The notes beneath the pieces are model-generated. The model was given only the letters and a program-made list of their open reading frames with translations, was not told where the DNA came from and made no database searches. 64,000 nucleotides of DNA from Pseudohalioglobus sediminis. GTDB lineage: Bacteria; Pseudomonadota; Gammaproteobacteria; Pseudomonadales; Halieaceae. The position numbers and the translations under genes are program-made. The stretch lies in the NCBI RefSeq assembly GCF_008370495.1, contig NZ_VTUX01000004.1:62001-126000 (forward strand). The letters run 5' to 3'. Positions 17,732-26,134 of the stretch are shown piece after piece (position 1 is the stretch's first letter; the number at the start of each line of letters is the position of its first letter).

Positions 17732-18658
17732 ATGGGCGTGAACAACGTGGTACATGTGATCGATCCTGACCAGGCCATGAGCCGGCCGCTGGCAGCCTTG
17801 CTGGGTGCATACGGTATCAGTGTCAAGCGACATGCGGATGAGGCCGGGTTTCGGGTCGCGGCCAGCGAGCCAGGCTTCGGCGGCGGCTGCCTGATGCTGG
17901 AACTGGATGTCACCAGCGACGACCACCTGCACCGCCTGCGTACCCTGAGACAGGATTTCCCCGAACTGCCGATTATCGTGATGGGGGAGAGTACGCGCGA
18001 CGGTCTGGGCGCGCGGGCACGGGGCGCGGGCGCCACCGACCTGATCGAGCGTCCACTGGCGGCCGCCTACCTGTTCAGCCGCCTGGCGCAATTGTTACCG
18101 GGTTCCGGCAATCTGCCAGCGGTAGAGCCGTCGGTGATGGAGGTCGATGGCGCGGCGCCGGTCACGCTGCGCATGGCGCACCCCGAAGATGCGGACATGG
18201 AGCAGGCCTTCATGACCTCGCTATCAGAGAAGTCGCGTTATATGCGGTTTTTTTCCGGCCTGAGCAAACTCCCGGAGCACGTACTCAAGGAATTCACCAC
18301 GCCGCGCTATCCGATCAGCTACGCCGTGATCGCCACGGTGCCCGATGTTGATGGCGACAAGCAAATCGGGGTCGCCCGCTGGGCACCCACGGGTACCGAG
18401 GGGGTGGCCGAGTTTGCGGTGGTGGTGGCGGACGAATACCAGGGCCGGGGCATCGCCAGCCGCTTGATGCGTATCCTGATTACGGCCGCCGCGGTAGGCG
18501 GCCTGGAACGCCTGGAAGGGCTCATCCTCACCGAGAACGCGCCCATGCTGGCGATGGTGAAAAAAATGGGCTTCACGCGCTGCCCCAACCACGATGCCGG
18601 CCCCGGCGTCGCCCTTTACGTCAAGCACCTGCGCAATACCGGGGATCTCTCCGCCTGA
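17732..18658 (+). CDS. Degenerate CheY-like receiver fused to Pat-like GNAT acetyltransferase
   Basis: 308 residues from the ATG at 17732 with GAGG about nine bases upstream. Residues 1-125 follow the FixJ-type receiver: VIDPD with acidic D11 and D13, then GCLMLELDV where the phospho-acceptor Asp is replaced by E57, and LIERPLA where the conserved Lys is R107. It probably cannot be phosphorylated normally. Residues 145-305 form a GNAT domain of the Pat/YfiQ protein-acetyltransferase type: LSEKSRYMRFFSGLSKL and the acetyl-CoA loop QGRGIAS at 237-243, then a C-terminal NAPMLAMVKKMGF. It may acetylate proteins, with the receiver acting as a regulatory or docking module. A Sir2 deacylase lies 2 kb downstream. 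Confidence 0.88.
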   Translation: MGVNNVVHVIDPDQAMSRPLAALLGAYGISVKRHADEAGFRVAASEPGFGGGCLMLELDVTSDDHLHRLRTLRQDFPELPIIVMGESTRDGLGARARGAGATDLIERPLAAAYLFSRLAQLLPGSGNLPAVEPSVMEVDGAAPVTLRMAHPEDADMEQAFMTSLSEKSRYMRFFSGLSKLPEHVLKEFTTPRYPISYAVIATVPDVDGDKQIGVARWAPTGTEGVAEFAVVVADEYQGRGIASRLMRILITAAAVGGLERLEGLILTENAPMLAMVKKMGFTRCPNHDAGPGVALYVKHLRNTGDLSA

Positions 18659-18699
18659 GGTTCGATGCGGCCTGATCTCCGGGTGGCTGCCGGCAGGGT

Positions 18700-20655
18700 T
18701 CAGGGCGCCGAATTCTGGGTCTTGTAAAGCCGCCGGGCCGCTGCCCAGATGTCGTCCACCATGTCCCAACCGGCGGCATTGGTCTCTTCGTAGTGGCCTT
18801 CTGGTTCGCCCAGCTCGCGCCCCAGGCCCTGTCCGTAGCGGCAGATGGTAGCCACCGCCTCGGCGTCGTCACCCAGGGCAGTCAGTGCGGCCGGGTCATC
18901 GGTGATGGCCTGGCAGGTGGCCCCGGAGATGTATTCCGGTGATTCGATCACCCCGCGGGCGGCCAGGTCGGCGCAGCTGGCACCCCCGGTCAGTACCAGG
19001 TCAAGGCAGCGCAGGCGGTAATCCGCCACCGGCACGTAGTAGCCTATCTGGTCCGTGCCCAGACCCACGGTGAGAGTCAGCGATTCATCGGCCAGGGACA
19101 ACAGGTGGCCCGGCAGTACGTAGTCCGCACCCACGGCATGGAGGTGGGGCTCTCGGTAGTATTTCTCCGCCGGTGCGCTGGCGAAGTCGTCGGGCAGGCC
19201 GTGTACCAGTTCCGGCGGCAACTCGCCCGGCATCCACAGAATGCCGACATCACCGAAATCGAGGTGGGCCAGCTGGCTGCGAATGACATCCCCGGCGGAG
19301 ATCTGGCTGCCCAGCACCGGCGTGATGAAGGGGTCGTCCTCCAGTGCGCCACCGCTATCGCTACAGTTATCTGCCGAGAGTGGCTGGTCAGTGCAATTGT
19401 AGAGGGGTATGTCCTGCCAGCCGATATCCCCGTCCGCGATCAACAGCCTGAAGCCGATATTGGTGAGCCGGGTGAAGAAAGGTTCAATATGCACCCGCAG
19501 CTGCGACACCTCTACCGCTTGTGCCGCGTCCAGTAGCCCGCTTACCGCGTTGGCGAGCTCGGTACCGATCGATTCAGTCTTGGCGAAACTGCGACACAGG
19601 TAGGTGGGCCGGTCGTCGCATTCGGTGAGCGGCGCCGCGCCCTCGGGCACGCTGCGGCCATCGCCAACCGGGTGTTCGTCAGTGACCACCCAGGTGGGAG
19701 AGGCGCCCGGGCCGACCTGGTTGCCCAGGGGGCCATTGAAGAACAGGGTTTCACCGCCGCGCTGCGCCGCGATGCGCTCGCGCAGTACGCCCGGGAAGTC
19801 AGCGGTCAGGTAGCGGCCCTCCGCGGTACAGTCACCGCCCTCCCAGCCCTTCGCGGCGCAGGCCTGCTCCAGGCCCGCGGCATCCGCCGGCGGATGCCAG
19901 CCCAGGGTGGATTCCGGGTGACTGGTCCATTGCACCAGGGTGGCAATGGCCTCGCCGCTCTCGAGAGCGTCCACCGCGATCACGTTGAGGCGGGGGTCGC
20001 GGATAATCGGGTCGCGGACGTCATCGACGCCGTAGCCGTGCTCACCGCTTGCGGTGCGCAGTTGCGCCGCCTGCATACTCGCTACCGCATCCTCGGCGGC
20101 GAAAGCGATCTGGTCAGCGAGCAGGGAGAACCAGTCATCGTTGATGCTGAACGCGGTATCGGGGCCGTGGTGGTTGTGCGTGGCGGAAACCAGCACCGGC
20201 GCCTCCTGCCACTCAGGCGGTATCCTGCTGCGCACCCGGTTGACGATCTCGCTGATGTCCGGCGAGAAAAAGGAGTAGGTATCCGCCATGATCATGATGA
20301 CGCGTTCGCCGTCACGGGACAGGGCCAGCGCCGTGGCGCGGATATCGTCATGCACCCAGGCGGAATCGGAGCGCCCGTTGCCCACATCGACCCGGCCCTG
20401 GTCCCAGGCCTCGATGAAAACGCCGGGGTTGTCGGGGTCCAGGGCCTCGCGGGCGGGCCAGCCGGGGGCGTCGGAGAGATAGGCGCGGCCCCCGGCGACG
20501 GTGGGTAGCAGGCTGTAACTGGCCGCTCCGGCCAGCAGGCTGGGTGCCGGCTCAGGCGGGGGCAGCGGCTGGCGGTCGGAACTGTCGCTGCAGCCAGCCA
20601 GGGCCAGTGCGAAAATTGCCAGGGCAAACGGTTTCCAGGGGCGAACGATCCTCAT
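18700..20655 (-). CDS. Neutral-ceramidase-like lipoprotein hydrolase
   Basis: 651 residues from the ATG at 20655, preceded by AAGGAG. Lipoprotein signal with lipobox LAGC, so anchored in the envelope. A linker rich in Pro leads to a large domain containing SATHNHHGPDT, WVHDDIRATALAL and VQWTSHPESTLGWHPP. These resemble the zinc-binding and active-site stretches of neutral/alkaline ceramidase-like amidases (His-rich NHxHHGPD). The exact substrate, whether ceramide, other N-acyl lipid or something else, is not known. It is convergent with the receiver-GNAT gene and divergent from the Sir2 gene. Confidence 0.72.
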   Translation of the reverse strand: MRIVRPWKPFALAIFALALAGCSDSSDRQPLPPPEPAPSLLAGAASYSLLPTVAGGRAYLSDAPGWPAREALDPDNPGVFIEAWDQGRVDVGNGRSDSAWVHDDIRATALALSRDGERVIMIMADTYSFFSPDISEIVNRVRSRIPPEWQEAPVLVSATHNHHGPDTAFSINDDWFSLLADQIAFAAEDAVASMQAAQLRTASGEHGYGVDDVRDPIIRDPRLNVIAVDALESGEAIATLVQWTSHPESTLGWHPPADAAGLEQACAAKGWEGGDCTAEGRYLTADFPGVLRERIAAQRGGETLFFNGPLGNQVGPGASPTWVVTDEHPVGDGRSVPEGAAPLTECDDRPTYLCRSFAKTESIGTELANAVSGLLDAAQAVEVSQLRVHIEPFFTRLTNIGFRLLIADGDIGWQDIPLYNCTDQPLSADNCSDSGGALEDDPFITPVLGSQISAGDVIRSQLAHLDFGDVGILWMPGELPPELVHGLPDDFASAPAEKYYREPHLHAVGADYVLPGHLLSLADESLTLTVGLGTDQIGYYVPVADYRLRCLDLVLTGGASCADLAARGVIESPEYISGATCQAITDDPAALTALGDDAEAVATICRYGQGLGRELGEPEGHYEETNAAGWDMVDDIWAAARRLYKTQNSAP

Positions 20656-20786
20656 GGTGCACAACTCCTTGTGTTTATTATTGTCAGCGCCGCCGCCAGC
20701 GGCCCGTGGCGCCTGATCAGTGTAGTGAGGGCAGGTAAAAGCGTCAAAGCTCATCTCCCGCGGCACAGTGACCGTATACTGAGGGT

Positions 20787-21605
20787 ATGAATACCGGGCA
20801 CGATAATCTGCACGCATTGCGATCCTTCCTCGATGACTGCGAACGCATCGTGGTGCTTACCGGTGCCGGTATCAGTCTGGCGGGCGGGATACCGACCTAT
20901 CGCGACCAGGACGGGGTCTGGCGCCACAGCGAGCCGATCAAGCACCAGGAGTTCCTGCGCGAGCCGCGTCGCCGCCAGCGTTACTGGGCCCGGTCGATGC
21001 GTGGCTGGCCCGCGGTGCGCGACGCGACACCAACCGCGGCGCACAGTGCCCTGGCGCAACTTGAGCGCTCGGGCCGCGTGGATCTACTGATCACCCAGAA
21101 CGTGGATCGCCTGCACCAGCGTGCCGGCAGTGAGCGGGTGGTGGACCTGCACGGACGCCTTGACCGGGTGCAGTGCCTTGACTGCGGTGCCATGACCAGC
21201 CGCGATGCGGTGCAGGAGCAGTTGCTGCATCACAACGGGCAACTGCCCGTTGCGGCGTCGGCACGGCCCGATGGCGACGCCGACCTGCCGGAGCACCTGG
21301 AGCGTGACTTCGTGGTGCCGCTTTGCCCGCAGTGTGCGGGAACGGTGATGCCCGATGTCGTGTTCTTTGGCGGCACGGTGCCCAGGCCGCGAGTGGAATA
21401 CTGCATGCAGGCGCTGGAGCGGGCAGACGGCTTGCTGGTGGTAGGCAGCTCATTGCAGGTGTTCTCCGGGTTTCGCTTTTGTCGACGCGCCAGCGAGTCA
21501 GGCGTGCCTATCGCCATCCTCAATCCCGGCAAGACACGAGCCGATGCCCTGGCCGGGCTGAAACTGGATGCAGATTGCCAGTCGCTGTTGCAGGCGGTGG
21601 TGTAG
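20787..21605 (+). CDS. Sir2-family NAD-dependent protein deacylase
   Basis: 272 residues. NAD-binding motif LTGAGISLAGGIPTYRD near residue 25, TQNVD and the catalytic His in VDLHGRL, and a zinc ribbon of CLDC plus CPQC about 60 residues later. The module carries a short extra stretch between the Cys pairs, as in SIRT4-like and class II sirtuins. GSSLQVFSGF and NPGKT belong to the nucleotide site. It removes acyl groups from lysines using NAD. The GNAT acetyltransferase 2 kb upstream makes a functional pairing possible. A strong hairpin follows the gene. Confidence 0.94.
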   Translation: MNTGHDNLHALRSFLDDCERIVVLTGAGISLAGGIPTYRDQDGVWRHSEPIKHQEFLREPRRRQRYWARSMRGWPAVRDATPTAAHSALAQLERSGRVDLLITQNVDRLHQRAGSERVVDLHGRLDRVQCLDCGAMTSRDAVQEQLLHHNGQLPVAASARPDGDADLPEHLERDFVVPLCPQCAGTVMPDVVFFGGTVPRPRVEYCMQALERADGLLVVGSSLQVFSGFRFCRRASESGVPIAILNPGKTRADALAGLKLDADCQSLLQAVV

Positions 21606-21635
21606 GGCCGCTGGCGTCTGAGGGTGATTCCCGGG

Positions 21636-21656
21636 CCGGGCAGGGTGCCTGCCCGG
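21636..21656. terminator. Convergent-end hairpin after the sirtuin gene
   Basis: Perfect nine-base stem (CCGGGCAGG at 21636-21644, loop GTG, CCTGCCCGG at 21648-21656) between two converging genes. No T-tract follows on either side, so intrinsic termination is uncertain; it may protect the 3' end or act with Rho. Confidence 0.5.
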
Positions 21657-21673
21657 GTGTTGCGCGGGTGCGA

Positions 21674-22534
21674 TCAGTTTTGCCGGTGCCGGCAAACCTC
21701 GGTGTAGCCGCTGCGATAGTCGGGGTAGCGCAGCGCGTAGCCGGTGCTCCGCAACAGCGCATTGCGGCAGCGTTTATGTCCGCTCACGCGAACGTCACCG
21801 GCCTGTTGTGCGGGGTTTACAACGCAGCCCAATGTTGCCGCGATCCAGCTTTCCACTTCGTGCGCCGGGGCCGGGTCATCATCGATGCCGTTGTAGGCCG
21901 CCGCCAGCTCCGTGCCTGCCAGTGATAGCTGCAGCAGGTGAACGAGGAAGCCGGCGCAATCGTCCCGGTGAATGCGGTTGGTGTAGCGTACCGGCTGTGC
22001 CGGGGCGATCTGGCCGCGTGCGATCTTGCTCATCAGCCTGCCATGCGGGTCGCCATAGATGCCGCCAAAGCGGATTACCGATGTCGGCACCGGAGAGGAC
22101 AGGAAGGCCTGTTCTGCAGCGATGATCGCCTGCGCGCGCGCATCGGAGGTCGACAGGGGAGACGATTCGTCAACCCAGCCGCCTTCTGATTCCGCGTAGA
22201 CGCGGGTGCTGGATACCATCAGCAGGTGTTTCGGGCGGTGCTCGCCCAGACCCCGCAGCACGTTGTCGGCGGCGTCGGCAAAGCCGCGCTGGTAACCCTC
22301 GAGATCCATGCTGGTTGGTGTGAAACTGGTGACGACAAAGTCCGGGCGCAGCTGCCCGGCGAAATCGAGGCTGCCAGCCTGGCTGTAGTCAGCGGCCACC
22401 CAGTTGATGTTCTCATGACCGGCGGGGGGATGGCGGCGTACGCCGGTAATGTCCCACTCGGTGCGGTCAAGGAGAGCACTTACGCGTTGGCCCAGGTCAC
22501 CACAACCGACTATCAGCAGTGAATGGTGGCTCAT
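21674..22534 (-). CDS. NAD(P)-dependent SDR/epimerase-like protein (YeeZ type)
   Basis: 286 residues. Rossmann start LIVGCGDLGQRVSALL with a GxGxxG-like loop, then STRVYAESEGGWVDES and a conserved NRIHRDDCAGFLVHLL segment, as in the atypical extended SDR proteins of the YeeZ group. The usual YxxxK pair is not evident, so it may bind nucleotide without classical dehydrogenase chemistry. It ends a minus-strand set with a flavin reductase (12 bp away) and a DCC protein. Confidence 0.85.
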   Translation of the reverse strand: MSHHSLLIVGCGDLGQRVSALLDRTEWDITGVRRHPPAGHENINWVAADYSQAGSLDFAGQLRPDFVVTSFTPTSMDLEGYQRGFADAADNVLRGLGEHRPKHLLMVSSTRVYAESEGGWVDESSPLSTSDARAQAIIAAEQAFLSSPVPTSVIRFGGIYGDPHGRLMSKIARGQIAPAQPVRYTNRIHRDDCAGFLVHLLQLSLAGTELAAAYNGIDDDPAPAHEVESWIAATLGCVVNPAQQAGDVRVSGHKRCRNALLRSTGYALRYPDYRSGYTEVCRHRQN

Positions 22535-22546
22535 GGGCTCTCCGGG

Positions 22547-23179
22547 TCAGGGTAGTGTGCGCGGTGGCAGGTCGGGCTTGGCATAGGCCATGCGCTTGAA
22601 CGGGTCGGCCTGATGATAACTGTCGAGGCCGGTCAGTGCTACCGTGCCGGCCGCGGCGAGATCCAGTGAGCCATCCTCGTTCTGGCAATGCTCGGGAATT
22701 TCTGCCTGCATGACCTCACCGATAATCAGGTGGGTGCCGTTGATGGCCAGCTGCTGGTGCTCGCGCAGGGCCATCGCCAGCTTGATGTGCGCCTCGGCTA
22801 CCAGTGGGGCACTGCACCCGTCCCACCAGCAGGGCGTAAGCCCGGTAGCGGAAAACTCACTGATTTCTTTCGGGTAGCGCGCCGCCGTCTGGTGCGCGGC
22901 CTCCACCATGTCGGCGTGCACGTGATTGATACTGTACTCCCCGCTGCGCAGCAGGTTGTGCAGGGTATGGCGCTCTTCCCCGCCCGGACGGATTATCAGG
23001 GCCAGCAGCGGCGGGTTCGAACCCAGGTGGACCACGGAACTCATGATTGCCAGGTTGCAGTGACCATCGTCATCGGCGGTGCCAACCAGGTTCGCGGACT
23101 TGAAGCCGGACAATGAATTCACCAGCGCAGCCCGTTCGCGAGTGGGCATGTCGGCCAGGTTGGCGTTAGTCAGGTGCAT
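22547..23179 (-). CDS. Flavin reductase family protein (FMN-binding split barrel)
   Basis: 210 residues from the ATG at 23179, with AAGGA eight bases upstream. The split-barrel core shows GFKSANLVGTADDDGHCNLAIMSSVVHLGSNPPLLALII, followed by SGEYSINHVHADM, as in flavoredoxin-like NAD(P)H:FMN oxidoreductases. It overlaps the end of the upstream DCC gene by 14 nt, suggesting co-translation. The partner oxygenase is not next to it. Confidence 0.86.
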   Translation of the reverse strand: MHLTNANLADMPTRERAALVNSLSGFKSANLVGTADDDGHCNLAIMSSVVHLGSNPPLLALIIRPGGEERHTLHNLLRSGEYSINHVHADMVEAAHQTAARYPKEISEFSATGLTPCWWDGCSAPLVAEAHIKLAMALREHQQLAINGTHLIIGEVMQAEIPEHCQNEDGSLDLAAAGTVALTGLDSYHQADPFKRMAYAKPDLPPRTLP

Positions 23180-23570
23180 CACATGAATCCTTGTCGTTGC
23201 TGCAGGGTGACGGGTACAGGCGCCGGTAGCGCCAGCGTGCCCACGCAGTGTAAACCATACTGGCCAGCGGGCCGATCAGCGGCCAGCGCAGCCACCGCCA
23301 CCAGGCGCCGTAGCGGGTGTACTGCCAGGCGGCAACGTTGGCATCAAGCCCGGTCAGCAGGCTGCCGTCGGGCAGTTGCAGGTGCAGGGTGCGCAGCAGC
23401 GTGTCCCGATCCGGCAGGTCGGCACCGGCAGGTAGCGCGTGAATATCCTGCAGCCGTAGCCGCGTGTCCTTGATTTCCTCAAGGCGCTGCATTTCCTTCA
23501 GGCATAACGGACAGCGGCCGTCATAGAAGAGAGTTGCGTGGGAAGCGGGCTGCATGGCTGAATAATTCAC
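23166..23570 (-). CDS. DCC-family thiol-disulfide protein (DUF393)
   Basis: 134 residues. The N-terminal FYDGRCPLCLKEM carries the DxxCPxC signature of the DCC family, a thioredoxin-like fold. A C-terminal hydrophobic/aromatic stretch (WWRWLRWPLIGPLASMVYTAW) suggests membrane association. First gene of the three-gene set with the flavin reductase and the YeeZ-like protein. An ATG at codon 6 is an alternative start. Confidence 0.9.
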   Translation of the reverse strand: MNYSAMQPASHATLFYDGRCPLCLKEMQRLEEIKDTRLRLQDIHALPAGADLPDRDTLLRTLHLQLPDGSLLTGLDANVAAWQYTRYGAWWRWLRWPLIGPLASMVYTAWARWRYRRLYPSPCSNDKDSCDAPD

Positions 23571-23735
23571 GGTGTAGGTACGCCGCTGGCCTGCTGTTGG
23601 ATTCCCCGCGTGTGTTGGCGAGAAAGCGCTGGTATTCCCGGGTTACTTGGTTAAGCTCCTGCTGTTGACGTTTGTCCGGGCGGCGTGCGGAGCAGTTTCG
23701 AGCCCTCGCGACCCGGAACAGGAGAGAGTGATACC

Positions 23736-24464
23736 GTGCCCGAGACCAGGAAAATTGCCTTACTCATTGATTGTGACAACGTGCGCCACACCGCGATCGA
23801 AGGCGTGCTGGAGGAACTGGCCAAGCATGGCACGGTGAATGTGCGCCATGCACACGGCGACTGGAACAACCCGTCGCTTTCCGGCTGGGCTGAAAAACTG
23901 CATCCCCATGCGATCAGGCCCATGCAGCAATTCGCCTACACCAAAGGCAAGAATGCGACCGATTCCGCCATGATCATTGATGCCATGGACCTGCTCTACA
24001 GCGGTAATGTCGACGCGTTTGCGCTGATGACCAGCGACAGTGATTTCACACCACTGGTGTTACGAATTCTGGAGAGCGGTTTTCCTGTCTATGGCTTCGG
24101 CGAGAAGAAAACCCCGCGTCCCTTCGTGGACTCCTGTTCACCCTTCATCTATATAGAGAACCTGGTCGTCGAGGACACGGCAGATAGCGGCGCAAGCTCG
24201 GTGCCGGCGCGAAAGACCAAGTCCAGGCTCAGGCAGGACAGTGCCCTGGTGAAGCTGCTCAGAACCGCTGTCAGCCAGGCGGCAGACGACGACGGCTGGG
24301 CCAACATGGGCCAGGTGGCCAGTTACATTGCCAACAACAACAGTTCTTTTTCGTCCGTGAACTACGGTTATCGCCGAATCAGTGACCTGATCAAGGCCAC
24401 CGAGCTGTTTGATATCGAGTTGCGCAATGGCACGGCCATGTATGTCAGTGATCCCCGGGGTTGA
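23736..24464 (+). CDS. NYN-domain ribonuclease-like protein with LOTUS domain
   Basis: 242 residues from a GTG at 23736, preceded by GGAGAGAG eight bases upstream; longer starts lack a site. Residues 8-145 are a NYN (PIN-like) nuclease domain: LLIDCDNVRH, KGKNATDSAMIIDAMDLL and MTSDSDFTPLVLRI supply the acidic metal-binding residues. Residues 175-240 are a LOTUS/OST-HTH RNA-binding domain (SALVKLLRTAV, WANMGQVASYI, FSSVNYGYRRISDLIK). Such proteins are presumed to act on RNA; the target here is unknown. It ends 7 bp from the convergent thioesterase. Confidence 0.9.
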   Translation: MPETRKIALLIDCDNVRHTAIEGVLEELAKHGTVNVRHAHGDWNNPSLSGWAEKLHPHAIRPMQQFAYTKGKNATDSAMIIDAMDLLYSGNVDAFALMTSDSDFTPLVLRILESGFPVYGFGEKKTPRPFVDSCSPFIYIENLVVEDTADSGASSVPARKTKSRLRQDSALVKLLRTAVSQAADDDGWANMGQVASYIANNNSSFSSVNYGYRRISDLIKATELFDIELRNGTAMYVSDPRG

Positions 24465-24471
24465 GGTCGGG

Positions 24472-24918
24472 TCAGTTGGCTGAGCGGCTGTGGCCATCCA
24501 GCAGTCGGCGAAATTGATCGGGGACGGGTACAACCCGTTTGTTGCCGTAGTCGAAGAACAGCAGCGTGGTCGCCACCCGCGCCATCTCGCTGTCGCTGCT
24601 CAGGTTGGTGATCCGGTAAAGCAGTTCAAGGCTCTTGGTTTCGATATTGTCCACCGCCAGCTCGACCCTGAGCCTGTCACCGTATTCCGCTTCGGCCAGG
24701 TACTGCACTTCAGCATGGGCCATGATCAGGCCGGCGTCTTCAAAGGCGGTGGCTTCGGCGTAACCCAGCTGCTTGATGAAACGCAGTTGTGCTTCCATGG
24801 CGATAGGCAGCACGCGATCGGCGCCCAGGTGGTTGGCCGAGTTCACGTCCGTGTACAGCACATCGTATTCTGTTGCGAACAGGAAGCTATCCGGCAGGGT
24901 GATCGACTTGCGCGTCAT
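24472..24918 (-). CDS. Hotdog-fold acyl-CoA thioesterase
   Basis: 148 residues from the ATG at 24918; a longer open frame to 25005 overlaps the preceding gene. The 4HBT pattern is visible: TEYDVLYTDVNSANHLGADRV with an Asp/Asn-His motif similar to YbgC-type enzymes, then QYLAEAEYGDRLRVELAV and the SLELLYRITN strand. It probably hydrolyses an acyl-CoA of undefined chain. It follows the glutaredoxin-like gene by 17 bp, so the two may share a transcript. Confidence 0.85.
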   Translation of the reverse strand: MTRKSITLPDSFLFATEYDVLYTDVNSANHLGADRVLPIAMEAQLRFIKQLGYAEATAFEDAGLIMAHAEVQYLAEAEYGDRLRVELAVDNIETKSLELLYRITNLSSDSEMARVATTLLFFDYGNKRVVPVPDQFRRLLDGHSRSAN

Positions 24919-24935
24919 CTGGCTTGCTCGCGCTG

Positions 24936-25313
24936 TCAGCTTGCGGACGGGGCGCTGAAGCGGGACTCCAGGTAGGCGATGATGTCTCCTGATTCGTACA
25001 TCCACTCGACCTCACCGCCGTCATTCTGGATACGCAGGCAGGGTACTTTGAGGTTGCCGCCACCGGCCAGCAACTGCTCTTTCGCTGAGGGCTCGCGCTT
25101 CACGTCCCGGGTATCAATGGTCAGCGACAAGCGTTTCATTGCCCGCCTCACCTTGACGCAGAAAGGGCAGGCCTCGTAGTGGTACAGCGTCAGCGAGCTG
25201 CTCAGTGCGTCGACGCTCGCCTGCTGCTCCGGCGAGCGCACCATGCCCTTTGGTGTGAACAGCCAGTTAAAGAACAAGATGATCTTACCGAGTATGAAGC
25301 GGATAATTGCCAT
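24936..25313 (-). CDS. Membrane-anchored glutaredoxin-like protein
   Basis: 125 residues. An N-terminal hydrophobic segment (IIRFILGKIILFFNWLF) anchors a glutaredoxin/GST-N-like domain: LYHYEACPFCVKVRRAM with a CPFC active site, NLKVPCLRI with the cis-Pro loop, and MYESGDIIAYLE. It probably reduces disulfides or deglutathionylates at the cytoplasmic side of the inner membrane. No C-terminal GST domain is present. Confidence 0.88.
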   Translation of the reverse strand: MAIIRFILGKIILFFNWLFTPKGMVRSPEQQASVDALSSSLTLYHYEACPFCVKVRRAMKRLSLTIDTRDVKREPSAKEQLLAGGGNLKVPCLRIQNDGGEVEWMYESGDIIAYLESRFSAPSAS

Positions 25314-25527
25314 AAACTGTCTCTGAAGTGGTCGTTTGCCGTCGCCAGCACTGCGTGCAGGCGCAGCGGGTGCGCCAAGGTGGTGTCGCGGGGTGCACAG
25401 GATAGCCCCATCGGCATAAATAACAAGGTCCGCCGTTGGCGCATTGCCGGCACGCCCCGGCGGCCTGATCCGATATGCTGGGCCTGCCGTAGCTTTTCCG
25501 TACCCCTACATATTATCTGGAGGATAT

Positions 25528-26058
25528 ATGTTTCGTTCTGTTGCTGTTGCCGGCGTGCTCTGCCTGGCAGCCCCCGCTTTCGCCGATTGCCCGGATTACC
25601 TGGACCACGACATGCGCAAGTTGCATTCCAGGGAACAGGTGAACTTCTGCCAACTGCAGGATGGTAAACCCATGTTGATCGTCAACACCGCCAGCCACTG
25701 TGGTTACACGTCACAGTTCAAGGGCCTCGAGGCACTGAACCAGGCCTATCGCGATCGCGGCCTGGTGGTGGTGGGTTTTGCCAGTAACGACTTCCGCCAG
25801 GAAGCGAAGGACGAAGAGAAGGCCGCCGAGGTCTGCTACGTCAATTATGGTGTTACTTTCACCATGATCGCCCCGAGCGCGGTGCGCGGCGACGATGCCA
25901 ATCCAGTATTTGCCGAACTGGCGAAGCAGGCAGGCAAGCCCAGCTGGAACTTCAACAAGTACCTGGTCGATGGCGATGGCAGGGTGGTGGAGCAATTCGG
26001 CAGCAACACCAGTCCGGATGACAAGGCCCTGGTGGCGGCAATAGAAAGCGTTCTGTGA
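25528..26058 (+). CDS. Exported glutathione-peroxidase-family protein
   Basis: 176 residues from the ATG at 25528 with GGAGGAT just upstream. Signal peptide cleaved after PAFA, so periplasmic. The fold is GPx: VNTASHCGYTSQFKGLEAL carries the peroxidatic Cys, FASNDFRQE replaces the usual FPxNQF loop, and SWNFNKYLV holds the catalytic Trp and Asn. In the periplasm the reductant is more likely a thioredoxin-like protein than glutathione. It converges on the exported KatG gene, suggesting shared peroxide defence of the envelope. Confidence 0.88.
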   Translation: MFRSVAVAGVLCLAAPAFADCPDYLDHDMRKLHSREQVNFCQLQDGKPMLIVNTASHCGYTSQFKGLEALNQAYRDRGLVVVGFASNDFRQEAKDEEKAAEVCYVNYGVTFTMIAPSAVRGDDANPVFAELAKQAGKPSWNFNKYLVDGDGRVVEQFGSNTSPDDKALVAAIESVL

Positions 26059-26081
26059 CGGTTATATCCATCCGGGCAGAT

Positions 26082-26115
26082 AAAAAAAACGGGAGGTGGC
26101 TGTAGCCACCTCCCG
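26082..26115 (-). terminator. Rho-independent terminator of katG
   Basis: Perfect inverted repeat with arms GGGAGGTGGC (26091-26100) and GCCACCTCCC (26105-26114), loop TGTA, extended by one C-G pair. Eight A residues at 26082-26089 become a U-tract on the minus strand, which fits katG termination. Confidence 0.88.
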
Positions 26116-26134
26116 CCAGTACAGCTGGTTACAG

